A stretch of 35,021 nucleotides of DNA from an uncultured Clostridium sp. Its GTDB lineage: Bacteria > Bacillota > Clostridia > Clostridiales > Clostridiaceae. Position 1 is the first letter of the stretch. Every line of letters begins with the position of its first letter. The stretch covers positions 1 to 35,021 of the forward strand of contig URKQ01000036.1 of assembly GCA_900548455.1 (NCBI GenBank), written 5' to 3'. Of this stretch, positions 8,860 through 16,741 are shown piece after piece. Under the pieces are notes generated by a model. The model ran no database searches and had not been told where the DNA came from. It saw nothing but the letters and a program-made list of their open reading frames with translations. The position numbers were made by a program, and so were the translations under genes.

Positions 8860-10140
8860 ATGTTGAATGAAACAAAAGAGTTTTTGACAAAAAACTTTCA
8901 AATAAAAGAAGAAGTATTTACTGTTGCTCAAAAAGCTTTAGTAGATGTGCAGGAGCAATTTAAGGCTTTAGATGAAATAAGAGAATATAATCAACTTAAA
9001 GTTTTAAATGCTCTTCAAGAAGAAAGAGTTAGCGATATGCATTTTACAAATTCATCTGGATATGGATATGGTGATGTAGGCAGAGATACATTAGATAAAG
9101 TATATGCTCGAGTATTTAATGCTGAAGCTGCTCTAGTTAGACCACACTTTGTAAATGGAACTCATGCTATAGGATGTGCATTGTTTGGAAATTTAAGACC
9201 TGGGGATACACTTTTAAGCGTGTGTGGAAGTCCTTACGATACATTACATAATATTATAGGAATAACTAAAGATACAAACATAGGATCATTAAAAGAATAT
9301 GGTGTAAACTACAAGCAAATAGAGTTAACTTCAGCGGGAAAAGTTAATATTTCTGAAATGGAAGAAATATTAAAAGCAGATAAATCTATTAAGATGGTTC
9401 ATATCCAAAGATCTACAGGATATGGTTGGAGACATTCTTTATATGTAGATGAGATAGGTGAAATAATTTCAGCTGCAAAGAAAATTAATCCAAGTGTTAT
9501 ATGTTTTGTAGATAACTGTTATGGTGAATTAGTAGATACAAAGGAACCAACAGATGTTGGAGCTGATTTAATTGCTGGTTCTCTTATAAAAAATATTGGA
9601 GGAGGAATTGCTCCTACAGGTGGATATATTGCTGGTAAAGAGGAATTTGTAAACCAAGCAGCTTATAGATTAACTATACCTGGAATAGGTGGAGAATGTG
9701 GTTCGACTTTTGGAGTTATGAGAAGTTTATATCAAGGATTATTTTTAGCTCCTCACATAGCAATGGAAGCGGTAAAAACTGCTATATTCTGTGCTAGAGT
9801 TATGGAACTTCTAGGTTATGAAGTATTACCAAAATATAATACTAAGCGCAGTGATATAATCCAAGCAATTAAATTTAACGACAAAGAAAAACTTATAAAG
9901 TTCTGTAAGGGGATTCAAGCTGGTTCTCCAGTAGATTCTTTTGTTGAATGTGAACCTTGGGCAATGCCAGGATATGAAGATGAAGTAATAATGGCAGCTG
10001 GTGCTTTTATTCAAGGGTCTTCAATTGAACTTTCAGCAGATGCTCCAATAAGAGAACCTTATATAGCATATTTACAAGGTGGATTAACCTTTGATCACGG
10101 TAAGACTGGAGTATTAATGGCTATATCTAAAATGATTTAA
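8860..10140 (+). CDS. ynbB: PLP-dependent YnbB/aluminium-resistance-type protein (methionine gamma-lyase family)
   Basis: Fold-type I pyridoxal-phosphate enzyme of the family annotated as methionine gamma-lyase-like or aluminium resistance protein (YnbB in Bacillus). The start is ATG 8860 with AAGGAGAG upstream. The likely Schiff-base lysine is K244 in SLIKNIGGG, preceded by the FVDNCYGELVD strand that supplies the PLP-binding Asp. The glycine-rich segments GYGYGDVGRD and GGGIAPTGGY are typical of the family. At 426 aa it is full length. It follows miaA by 54 bases and ends at a terminator shared with convergent lexA. The true substrate is not established for the family; the aluminium name is historical. 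Confidence 0.88.
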   Translation: MLNETKEFLTKNFQIKEEVFTVAQKALVDVQEQFKALDEIREYNQLKVLNALQEERVSDMHFTNSSGYGYGDVGRDTLDKVYARVFNAEAALVRPHFVNGTHAIGCALFGNLRPGDTLLSVCGSPYDTLHNIIGITKDTNIGSLKEYGVNYKQIELTSAGKVNISEMEEILKADKSIKMVHIQRSTGYGWRHSLYVDEIGEIISAAKKINPSVICFVDNCYGELVDTKEPTDVGADLIAGSLIKNIGGGIAPTGGYIAGKEEFVNQAAYRLTIPGIGGECGSTFGVMRSLYQGLFLAPHIAMEAVKTAIFCARVMELLGYEVLPKYNTKRSDIIQAIKFNDKEKLIKFCKGIQAGSPVDSFVECEPWAMPGYEDEVIMAAGAFIQGSSIELSADAPIREPYIAYLQGGLTFDHGKTGVLMAISKMI

Positions 10141-10160
10141 CAATAAATTTATATATGGAC

Positions 10161-10200
10161 AAAAAAATATTAAGAAGCTATAATAGCTTCTTAATATTTT
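10161..10200. terminator. Bidirectional terminator between ynbB and lexA
   Basis: A perfect 17-bp stem (10164-10180 with 10184-10200) around a three-base loop has A-rich and T-rich flanks, so it can serve both converging transcripts. The lexA stop codon (10191-10193) and last codons lie within the 3' arm. Confidence 0.88.
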
Positions 10201-10799
10201 CTGTAAATGCCTGAAAGCTTACCGAGTACTTTGCAATCATCAACAATTATAGGGTCCATGGTAGAATTTTCTGGTTGTAGTCTAACATGACCATCTTCTT
10301 TAAAAAATCTTTTTATTGTAGCTTCATTACCGATGAGAGCAACAACTATATCACCATTAGTGGCCACCGATGTTTGTTCAATAATTGCTAGATCCTTGTC
10401 ATGAATACCAGCTTCTATCATACTATCACCTTGAACCTTTAATATGAAAAGTTCATTAGAACTGTTAACAAAGTCAAGAGGAAGTGTTAAGTAATCTTCA
10501 ATTCTTTCTTCTGCTAAGATAGGTACACCTGCTGTAACCTTTCCTATAATAGGAATGTCGATCATTTCCTTTTTCATATGTGGCTCTTGAAGAAGTTCAA
10601 TTGCCCTAGGCTTAGTAGAATCTCTTCTAATTAATCCTTTTTTCTCTAACCTTGTAAGGTGACCATGTACTGTAGAAGTAGAGCTAAGATTTACAGCTTC
10701 ACAGATTTCCCTTACTGAAGGCGGATAACCTTTAGTATTAACTTGATTTTTTATAAATTCGTAAATTTCAGCTTGCTTTTTACTTTTAATATTAACCAT
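10191..10799 (-). CDS. lexA: SOS response repressor LexA
   Basis: Represses DNA-damage genes and cleaves itself when stimulated by RecA filaments. The winged helix-turn-helix covers residues 1-70, with YPPSVREICEAVNLSSTSTVH as its recognition region. The autocleavage site is A90-G91 in KVTAGVP. The serine-lysine dyad is S126 (GDSM) and K163 (TIKRFF). All catalytic elements are intact and the 202-residue length is typical. The start is ATG 10799 behind GAGAGGTG. The promoter carries an SOS box overlapping the -35, which indicates autoregulation. It converges on ynbB and diverges from the DEAD-box gene. Confidence 0.97.
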   Translation of the reverse strand: MVNIKSKKQAEIYEFIKNQVNTKGYPPSVREICEAVNLSSTSTVHGHLTRLEKKGLIRRDSTKPRAIELLQEPHMKKEMIDIPIIGKVTAGVPILAEERIEDYLTLPLDFVNSSNELFILKVQGDSMIEAGIHDKDLAIIEQTSVATNGDIVVALIGNEATIKRFFKEDGHVRLQPENSTMDPIIVDDCKVLGKLSGIYRKY

Positions 10800-10822
10800 T
10801 GTAACACCTCTCTATCTACATA

Positions 10823-10861
10823 ATTATACCATATATCACCGAACATATCAAACTTTTGTTC
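10823..10861 (-). promoter_or_regulatory. lexA promoter with SOS box
   Basis: On the minus strand, -35 TTGATA (10846-10851) and -10 TATAAT (10823-10828) are separated by exactly 17 bases. GAACAAAAGTTT (10850-10861) overlaps the -35. It matches the Gram-positive LexA half-site pattern GAAC-N4-GTTC at all but the last base. Further GAAC/GTTC half-sites occur at 10841-10844 and 10866-10869, so LexA may contact more than one site. The divergent helicase gene starts 75 bases away and could also be affected. Confidence 0.8.
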
Positions 10862-10936
10862 TTATGTTCTGGGATATTATGTAAAAAATATATTCAATAA
10901 TTAAATATAATCAATAATTAAACGGAGTTGAAGAAT

Positions 10937-12217
10937 ATGAATAACTTTAAAGATATAACAATTAGTAATGAAATAATTGAGGCATTGAAATCACAAAATA
11001 TCGTTAGTCCTACACCTATTCAACAGGAGGCAATACCTAAAATAGCAGCGAATAAGGATGTAATTTTAAAAAGTGCAACGGGTACAGGAAAAACTCTAGC
11101 TTATATTTTACCCCTTATTAGTAAAATAAATCATAATGAAAGAAAAAACCAATTTATAATTTTAGTACCCACTCATGAATTGGCATTACAAGTACATAAT
11201 GTGCTAAATGAGTTAACTAAATTTGTAGAAAATGAAATTACATCTACAGTTATTATGGGCGATGTTAATATTAAAAGACAAGTTGAAAAGTTAAAGGAAA
11301 AACCTCAATTTGTAATAGGTTCTCCTGGTAGAATATTAGAGTTAATTAAATTAAAGAAAATATCAGCACATACTGTAAAGACTATAGTTATAGATGAATG
11401 TGACAAACTATTAGATAAAAATAATATTGAAACTGTTAAAGCTGTAATAAAAACTACCTTAAAAGATAGGCAAGTAATATTATCATCTGCAACTATTACT
11501 GATGAAGTTCTATCAATTGGAAAAGAAATGATGAAAACTCCTGAACTAATTAACTGTAGTTCAGATCTAGAAGTAAATCCTAATATTTCTCATTTATATA
11601 TTGTATGTGATAAAAGAGATAAAATTATTACATTGAGAAAATTAATGGCTGGTATTAAGCCTAACAAAGCAATTGCTTTTATAAATAAAAGTGAGGAGAT
11701 TGAAACTTTAGTTGCAAAACTTCAACATCATGGGCTTAATGTTAATGGTATTCATGGATCTTTTGTTAAAAATGAAAGACAAAAGTCAATGCAAGATTTT
11801 AAAACTGGTAAAATTAATTTATTAGTCTCTTCTGATTTATCTTCAAGAGGTCTTGATATAGATGATGTTACACACATTTTTAACCTTGATATGCCAGAAG
11901 ATATAAATACATATGTGCATAGAAGTGGAAGAACTGCTCGTGGTAGTAAAAGTGGAATTGTAATTTCTATAGTTACGCCTATGGAAATATCTAAAATTAA
12001 AACCTATAGTAAAAAATTAAACTTTACTCTTACTGAAAAAACCCTATCTTATGGACAGTTATGTGATGTTAAAACAGTAGTTAAAGATAGTGATAAGGTA
12101 AATAAGAATAATAGATTCAATAAAGATAGCAAGTTTGATAAAAACAGTAAGTTCGATAAAAATAGTAAATCTAACACTAACAATAGAAGAACTAAACCAA
12201 AATCAAAAAATAAATAA
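10937..12217 (+). CDS. DEAD-box RNA helicase (DECD variant) with basic tail
   Basis: ATP-dependent RNA helicase of the DEAD-box superfamily, probably acting in cold adaptation, RNA decay or ribosome assembly. The start is ATG 10937 with GGAG at 10924-10927; the upstream TTG at 10928 abuts that site and is rejected. The Q motif PTPIQ, Walker A SATGTGKT, PTHELALQ, motif III SAT and motif VI HRSGRTARG are all present. Motif II reads DECD instead of DEAD. The last 45 residues are Asn/Lys/Ser-rich and repeat a KFDKNS unit, a typical disordered RNA-binding tail. It is divergent from lexA. Confidence 0.92.
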   Translation: MNNFKDITISNEIIEALKSQNIVSPTPIQQEAIPKIAANKDVILKSATGTGKTLAYILPLISKINHNERKNQFIILVPTHELALQVHNVLNELTKFVENEITSTVIMGDVNIKRQVEKLKEKPQFVIGSPGRILELIKLKKISAHTVKTIVIDECDKLLDKNNIETVKAVIKTTLKDRQVILSSATITDEVLSIGKEMMKTPELINCSSDLEVNPNISHLYIVCDKRDKIITLRKLMAGIKPNKAIAFINKSEEIETLVAKLQHHGLNVNGIHGSFVKNERQKSMQDFKTGKINLLVSSDLSSRGLDIDDVTHIFNLDMPEDINTYVHRSGRTARGSKSGIVISIVTPMEISKIKTYSKKLNFTLTEKTLSYGQLCDVKTVVKDSDKVNKNNRFNKDSKFDKNSKFDKNSKSNTNNRRTKPKSKNK

Positions 12218-12285
12218 TCCTGTGTCATCATTTTAAAAAATGTCTAGCATATAATTTAGTAAAGCGTGCTTTATTAGGAGGGTAT

Positions 12286-12879
12286 ATGTCTAGGCATTTT
12301 ACTAATAAAATTACTTTAGATGATAAGGTTGAAGAGATCATTAGAACTTCGGATTTTCTAGGTAAAGGAAATAACGGTGTGGTATATAGAATTACACCTC
12401 ATAAAATCATTAAAATATTTAATGAAGTTGAAGTATGTAGAAGAGAATATGAAGTACTTATAGAGTCCAGTAAGTGTAAGTCTTTTCCTCAAGTATATGA
12501 CTTTGGAGATTATTATATTGTAAGAGAATACGTTGATGGAATACGTTTAGATAAATATTTAAATCATAATCCGTTAAATGAAGCTTTGGTAGAAAGCATA
12601 GTAGAGCTTATAAATGCATTTAAAAGTTTTAACTATACAAAACTTGATATAAGATGTAAGGATCTTTATGTTCAAGAGGACTATTCATTAAAGGTAATTG
12701 ATCCAAAGGATAATTTTCATAAAGAAATGGACTATCCGAGACATTTAATGAGAGGTATATATAAACGAGATAGTATAGGTGAATTTTTCTATTTTCTTAA
12801 TAGGATTGATAGAAATCTGTATCGTGAGTGGCACGATAAATTTAAAAGTTATTTAATTTCTCTTGAAGAAGAGTTGTAA
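12286..12879 (+). CDS. Protein kinase-like protein with degenerate catalytic motifs
   Basis: A 197-residue protein with a compact kinase fold signature. It has a glycine loop, GKGNNG (26-31), and an ATP-anchoring Lys K43 in IIKIF. A candidate helix-C Glu is E54 and the hinge is IVREYVDGIRLDKYL. The catalytic loop is abnormal: KLDIRCKDLYV stands where HRD(x)4N is expected, and the DFG position reads IDP. The Asp residues are kept but the usual His/Arg/Asn pattern is not, so activity is uncertain. It is shorter than a full Ser/Thr kinase and lacks a normal C-lobe tail. The start is ATG 12286 behind AGGAGGG, and it is transcribed alone ahead of a terminator. The substrate is unknown. Confidence 0.7.
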   Translation: MSRHFTNKITLDDKVEEIIRTSDFLGKGNNGVVYRITPHKIIKIFNEVEVCRREYEVLIESSKCKSFPQVYDFGDYYIVREYVDGIRLDKYLNHNPLNEALVESIVELINAFKSFNYTKLDIRCKDLYVQEDYSLKVIDPKDNFHKEMDYPRHLMRGIYKRDSIGEFFYFLNRIDRNLYREWHDKFKSYLISLEEEL

Positions 12880-12910
12880 TAATCTAAAATTTAATGAAAC
12901 ATATTAAGAG

Positions 12911-12947
12911 AAGAGTTAGTGTAAAAACTAGCTCTTTTATTTTTATT
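12911..12947 (+). terminator. Terminator after the kinase-like gene
   Basis: AAGAGTTAGT pairs with ACTAGCTCTT (10 bp, one G-U), followed by TTATTTTTATTT. Confidence 0.8.
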
Positions 12948-13081
12948 TGAGGTCCTAACGCATTAAAACTAGCAAAAACATGAAGGAAATATGGATTAAT
13001 TTAGCTTATGGTTGTAATATATAACATATGAAGAAGTTTAGCACCTTACAATAGAATCATAAAAGGAGAACGTAATATAAT

Positions 13082-15676
13082 ATGAACATTAATGACAAGC
13101 AAAGAAATGTTATTGAAGAATTAAATAACAATATATTGCTTCTTGCATCGGCGGGAACAGGTAAAACAAATACCTTGGCTTTAAGGATTTCTAATATCAT
13201 TAATAGTGGGAAAGGGTTAGGAAGTGAAATACTTTGTATCACTTTTACAAATAAAGCTTGTAGGGAAATGAAAGAACGAATTCAGTTTACTTTAGGTCCA
13301 CAATCTAAAGATATAACTGTAAAGACTTTTCATAGCTTTTGTTATGATATTGTAAAAGAAAATGCTAAAAAAAGAACAGATGTTTTTAGTGATTTTATAG
13401 TATTTGATGAAGACGATAGTAATGAACTTATTAGTATCATTACAAATAATGCGTACCCTATAATGGCTATTCAACGATTTATTGAGACAATTAAATTAGA
13501 AAGAGCAAAACGAAATTTCTACAGTGAAGATGTTAGTCAAGATTACGACAATGCCCTAAATAATTTGATATATAGCAATAAACTTATAGAATTAAGTACA
13601 ATTAGAGGCAATTTAGATTCTTCTCTTTTGAATTTTCTTAAGGAGGATGGGAAAAATTTTATTTTAAAATATGATGAGCTACTTCATGATAATCATGGTT
13701 TAGATTTCACAGATTTGATTGTTAAAACAAAGGAGCTTTTTACAGATGAATCTTTAGTAGATTCAATAGCTCAACGATTTAAGTATATAAATATTGATGA
13801 AGTACAAGATACAAGCATACTAGAATATGAAATTATAGAAAAGCTTTTTAAGAATAATAAGATTTTAATGTGTGGTGATATATTTCAAACCATATATGGA
13901 TGGAGAGGCTCAAACCCTAATACCATATTTGATAATTATAAAAGTAATTATAATCCTGTAGAGATAGTTTTTGATAAAAATTATAGAGCAACTAAAAATT
14001 TGACTAATGCTTCTTTATCATATTTAAATAATGCATTTCCAAGCCAGGTTTCTAATCTTTATAAGGAGGATATTACTGCAGAGACAAATAATACTGGCAG
14101 TAATGTTATTTTTAAGGATGCTGATTCAAGGAGGGAAGAAGCAAGATACATTTTTGAAGAAATAAAAGAATTACAGTTAAATAAAGAAGACATATCTAAT
14201 GTTTGTATTTTAACAAGAGATAACAAATACAATATTGAATTAAGTGATTATTTTAGGGATATAACAGATAGGGAAGCTGTTAATTTTGATTTTGTATTAG
14301 TAGATCAATTCAAATTTTTTAGAAGACAGGAAATAAAAGATGTAATTGCATTTTTGAAATTAATCGGTAATAGATATGATTCTTTAAGTTTAAAGCGAAT
14401 TGTTAAAAGACTTCCTACTGGAGTTGGAGATAGAACTCTAGAAGCTATTGGTTCTGATGAATATAAGAAATCTGGAATTACATTAACAGACTATATTGAT
14501 CCTTTAGTTCAATCTGGAGGAGAGAAATACTCTTTACTTATAAATGAATATAGTAATGATAATATTGTAGTTTTTGACGTAGAAAGCACAGGAATAGATG
14601 TTACAGAGGATGAAATAATTCAAATTGCTGCAATTAAGATAAATAGGAGAGGGGAAGTAATAGAAACCTTTGAACGATTTTTAAAGAATGTAAAACCAGT
14701 AGGAAACTCTTACTTTGTTCATGGATTTTCAGATGAAAAACTTAGTGAAATAGGAGAAGATAAATCTATAGTATTAAATGATTTTTTAAATTTCTCTAGA
14801 GATTCAGTTATTGTTGGACATAATGTTCAATATGATTTAAATATCTTAAATAGTGAACTCTCTAGATTGAATCTTCCAAGTCCATCCTATAAAGCTTTTT
14901 ATGATACATTAGATATATATAGAAGATTTTATCCTAACTTAAAGAATCATAAGTTAGAAACCTTAAGTAATATATTTAAAACGAACCATAAACCAAGTCA
15001 CGATGCTATGGATGATATAATAGCCACAGGGGAACTTTTAACTAGAGCCATAGAAGAAAACATAATTCCTACATCCTTGGAAAGAATAAGCTTAATGACT
15101 AAACATATAAAATCATTTCAGTTTATTTCATCAAAATTAAATTCCTTATTTGATAAAGCTAAAACATTAAGACCTAAAGATATAGTTGTTGAAATTATTA
15201 ATTCTTTTAATATAAAAAGTATATATAATGGAGATAGTGGAAAAGAAAAAATATCTAGGCTAAGGGATTTTTATGTACTACTGAGAGATTTAGATGATGA
15301 AAGTAAAAGTAATAGAGATGCTCTTTTAGATGTTATAAAGCTAACCAGTCTTTCTAATGGGGATTTAGAGTCCTTAATCATAAATAGGACTAAGAAACCA
15401 CGAATTCCAATAATCACAGTACATCAAGCAAAGGGACTAGAATTTGATACTGTATTTTTGGCAGGAACTCAAAATAATGTATTTCCTTCATATATGGCAC
15501 TAAAATCTAAAAATCTTGAAGAAGAGAAAAGAACATTTTATGTAGCTATAACTAGAGCTAAAAAACTATTATATATTACTTATGCTAAATATGATAATTA
15601 TCATAGATTAAATAGTAAAAGTTGCTTTATAGATTATATTTCTCATCAATATATTGATGAGAAAAGAAATAAATAA
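13082..15676 (+). CDS. UvrD/Rep-family helicase with embedded DnaQ-like 3'-5' exonuclease
   Basis: An 864-residue superfamily 1 DNA helicase. Walker A is ASAGTGKT (22-29), motif II DEVQDTS (239-245), motif III GDIFQTIYGWRGS and motif IV NYRATKNL. Motifs V and VI, VHQAKGLEFD and YVAITRAKK, lie beyond residue 780. Between motifs IV and V, where domain 2B normally sits, residues about 495-665 form a DEDDh exonuclease. Its residues are D499 and E501 in FDVESTG, D585 in GHNVQYDL, and H640 with D645 in HDAMDD. All five are intact, so both activities are plausible. The start is ATG 13082; GGAG lies 13 bases upstream, a long spacing. It probably acts in DNA repair or replication restart. The cyclophilin gene follows 35 bases later. 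Confidence 0.9.
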   Translation: MNINDKQRNVIEELNNNILLLASAGTGKTNTLALRISNIINSGKGLGSEILCITFTNKACREMKERIQFTLGPQSKDITVKTFHSFCYDIVKENAKKRTDVFSDFIVFDEDDSNELISIITNNAYPIMAIQRFIETIKLERAKRNFYSEDVSQDYDNALNNLIYSNKLIELSTIRGNLDSSLLNFLKEDGKNFILKYDELLHDNHGLDFTDLIVKTKELFTDESLVDSIAQRFKYINIDEVQDTSILEYEIIEKLFKNNKILMCGDIFQTIYGWRGSNPNTIFDNYKSNYNPVEIVFDKNYRATKNLTNASLSYLNNAFPSQVSNLYKEDITAETNNTGSNVIFKDADSRREEARYIFEEIKELQLNKEDISNVCILTRDNKYNIELSDYFRDITDREAVNFDFVLVDQFKFFRRQEIKDVIAFLKLIGNRYDSLSLKRIVKRLPTGVGDRTLEAIGSDEYKKSGITLTDYIDPLVQSGGEKYSLLINEYSNDNIVVFDVESTGIDVTEDEIIQIAAIKINRRGEVIETFERFLKNVKPVGNSYFVHGFSDEKLSEIGEDKSIVLNDFLNFSRDSVIVGHNVQYDLNILNSELSRLNLPSPSYKAFYDTLDIYRRFYPNLKNHKLETLSNIFKTNHKPSHDAMDDIIATGELLTRAIEENIIPTSLERISLMTKHIKSFQFISSKLNSLFDKAKTLRPKDIVVEIINSFNIKSIYNGDSGKEKISRLRDFYVLLRDLDDESKSNRDALLDVIKLTSLSNGDLESLIINRTKKPRIPIITVHQAKGLEFDTVFLAGTQNNVFPSYMALKSKNLEEEKRTFYVAITRAKKLLYITYAKYDNYHRLNSKSCFIDYISHQYIDEKRNK

Positions 15677-15711
15677 CTTTATTATATTCATAAAAGAAAG
15701 GAATTAACAAT

Positions 15712-16395
15712 ATGAAGAAAAGAAAAATTTATACTTTAATTATGGTCATTCTAATAGGAATACTTACAGTTGGTTGTAGTTCATCTAATAAGGACACAAC
15801 TACAAGTAACCAAGGAAACAATGATAACACTGAAAAATATCTTTCAAAGGAAACTGAGAAGGGTGGTAATGATGAAAATCCTGTAGCTACAATAGAAATG
15901 GAGGATGGGGATATTATAAGATTAGAATTATATCCTGAAATCGCACCTAATACAGTAAGAAACTTTATATCTTTAGCAAATAGTAATTTCTATAATGGAA
16001 CCATATTTCATAGGGTTATCAAAGGATTTATGATTCAAGGTGGAGATCCTGAAGGAACTGGAATGGGTGGCCCTGATTATTCAATTTACGGAGAATTTTC
16101 AAAGAACAATTTTCCAAATGACTTAAAACACGAAAAAGGTGTAATTTCAATGGCCAGAACCAATGATAAAAATTCTGCCGGTTCACAATTCTTTATTATG
16201 CACGAAGATACTTCAAGCTTAAATGGAGATTATGCAGCCTTTGGAAAAGTGCTTGAAGGTATGGATGTAGTTGATAAAATTGCAAATACTGAAACTGGTG
16301 CTAATGATAAACCTAAAAATGATATTAAAATCAAATCAATTACTGTTGATACTAAAGGTGTTACATATAATGAACCTGTAAAATATATAAAATAA
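15712..16395 (+). CDS. Lipoprotein peptidyl-prolyl cis-trans isomerase, cyclophilin type
   Basis: Extracytoplasmic folding catalyst anchored as a lipoprotein. Residues 1-21 are a lipoprotein signal (MKKRK, hydrophobic core, TVGC) with lipidated C22. A Ser/Thr/Asn-rich spacer runs to about residue 45. The cyclophilin domain follows, with FHRVIKGFMIQGGD carrying the catalytic Arg, then the GSQFFIM and AFGKVLEGMDVVDKI segments. The 227-aa length is normal. The start is ATG 15712 with AAAGG upstream. It lies 35 bases after the helicase gene with no terminator between, so co-transcription is possible. A strong terminator follows. Confidence 0.93.
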   Translation: MKKRKIYTLIMVILIGILTVGCSSSNKDTTTSNQGNNDNTEKYLSKETEKGGNDENPVATIEMEDGDIIRLELYPEIAPNTVRNFISLANSNFYNGTIFHRVIKGFMIQGGDPEGTGMGGPDYSIYGEFSKNNFPNDLKHEKGVISMARTNDKNSAGSQFFIMHEDTSSLNGDYAAFGKVLEGMDVVDKIANTETGANDKPKNDIKIKSITVDTKGVTYNEPVKYIK

Positions 16396-16411
16396 CTATG
16401 TTCGCTAAAGG

Positions 16412-16457
16412 TAGGAGCTGTCGTACTAAATTTTGGTTCGACAGCTCCTATTTTATT
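16412..16457 (+). terminator. Terminator after the cyclophilin gene
   Basis: A perfect 12-bp stem, TAGGAGCTGTCG (16412-16423) with CGACAGCTCCTA (16439-16450), is followed by TTTTATT. Confidence 0.9.
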
Positions 16458-16469
16458 ACAATTCCAAAG

Positions 16470-16559
16470 TTAGCTTATAGTGCTCCCTCTTTTTGATATG
16501 ATTTTATTACCATCGTTTACGTCATTTAACCACTTCTTTACCTCTTTTTCATTATAATT
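16470..16559 (-). pseudogene. Possible C-terminal gene remnant, about 29 codons
   Basis: The minus strand has an open stretch with no start codon, bounded upstream by a TGA. It ends in TAA at 16472-16470 and reads like a real protein C-terminus (EKEVKKWLNDVNDGN, then KIISKRGSTIS). It fills the otherwise unexplained part of the 346-base gap between the cyclophilin and ribbon-helix-helix genes. The family is not recognised. It is short enough to be chance. Confidence 0.25.
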
Positions 16560-16567
16560 TCATACCA

Positions 16568-16674
16568 TTCAATATAATAACCGTTATATTGAACAACATA
16601 ACATGTTTACTTTATGTATACTTGTTGTAAACATGCATAAACGTATTGTTTACAAATGTTTTGTATGGTATACT
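16568..16674 (+). promoter_or_regulatory. Promoter and inverted-repeat operator cluster before the RHH/coiled-coil gene
   Basis: The promoter is TTGTTT (16646-16651), a 17-base spacer and TATACT (16669-16674). The -35 lies inside TTGTTTACAA. Upstream there is a perfect 10-bp inverted repeat, TTCAATATAA/TTATATTGAA (16568-16577, 16584-16593). A perfect 9-bp inverted repeat, CATGTTTAC/GTAAACATG, follows (16602-16610, 16627-16635). The GTTTAC core thus occurs three times, and TATACTTGT occurs twice (16617, 16669). This is the layout of a repressor-bound promoter, perhaps autoregulated by the RHH protein. Confidence 0.6.
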
Positions 16675-16741
16675 TGTAATTGAGATGATTTTTGATTTAT
16701 AATTTTAAGTAAATAATAAAATTAAGAAGGGGTCGAATTAA

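Noticed and set aside
12049..12231. Leucine-rich reverse reading frame opposite the helicase tail
   Set aside because: It is an antisense artefact of the Lys/Asn-rich repeats and has no ribosome binding site.
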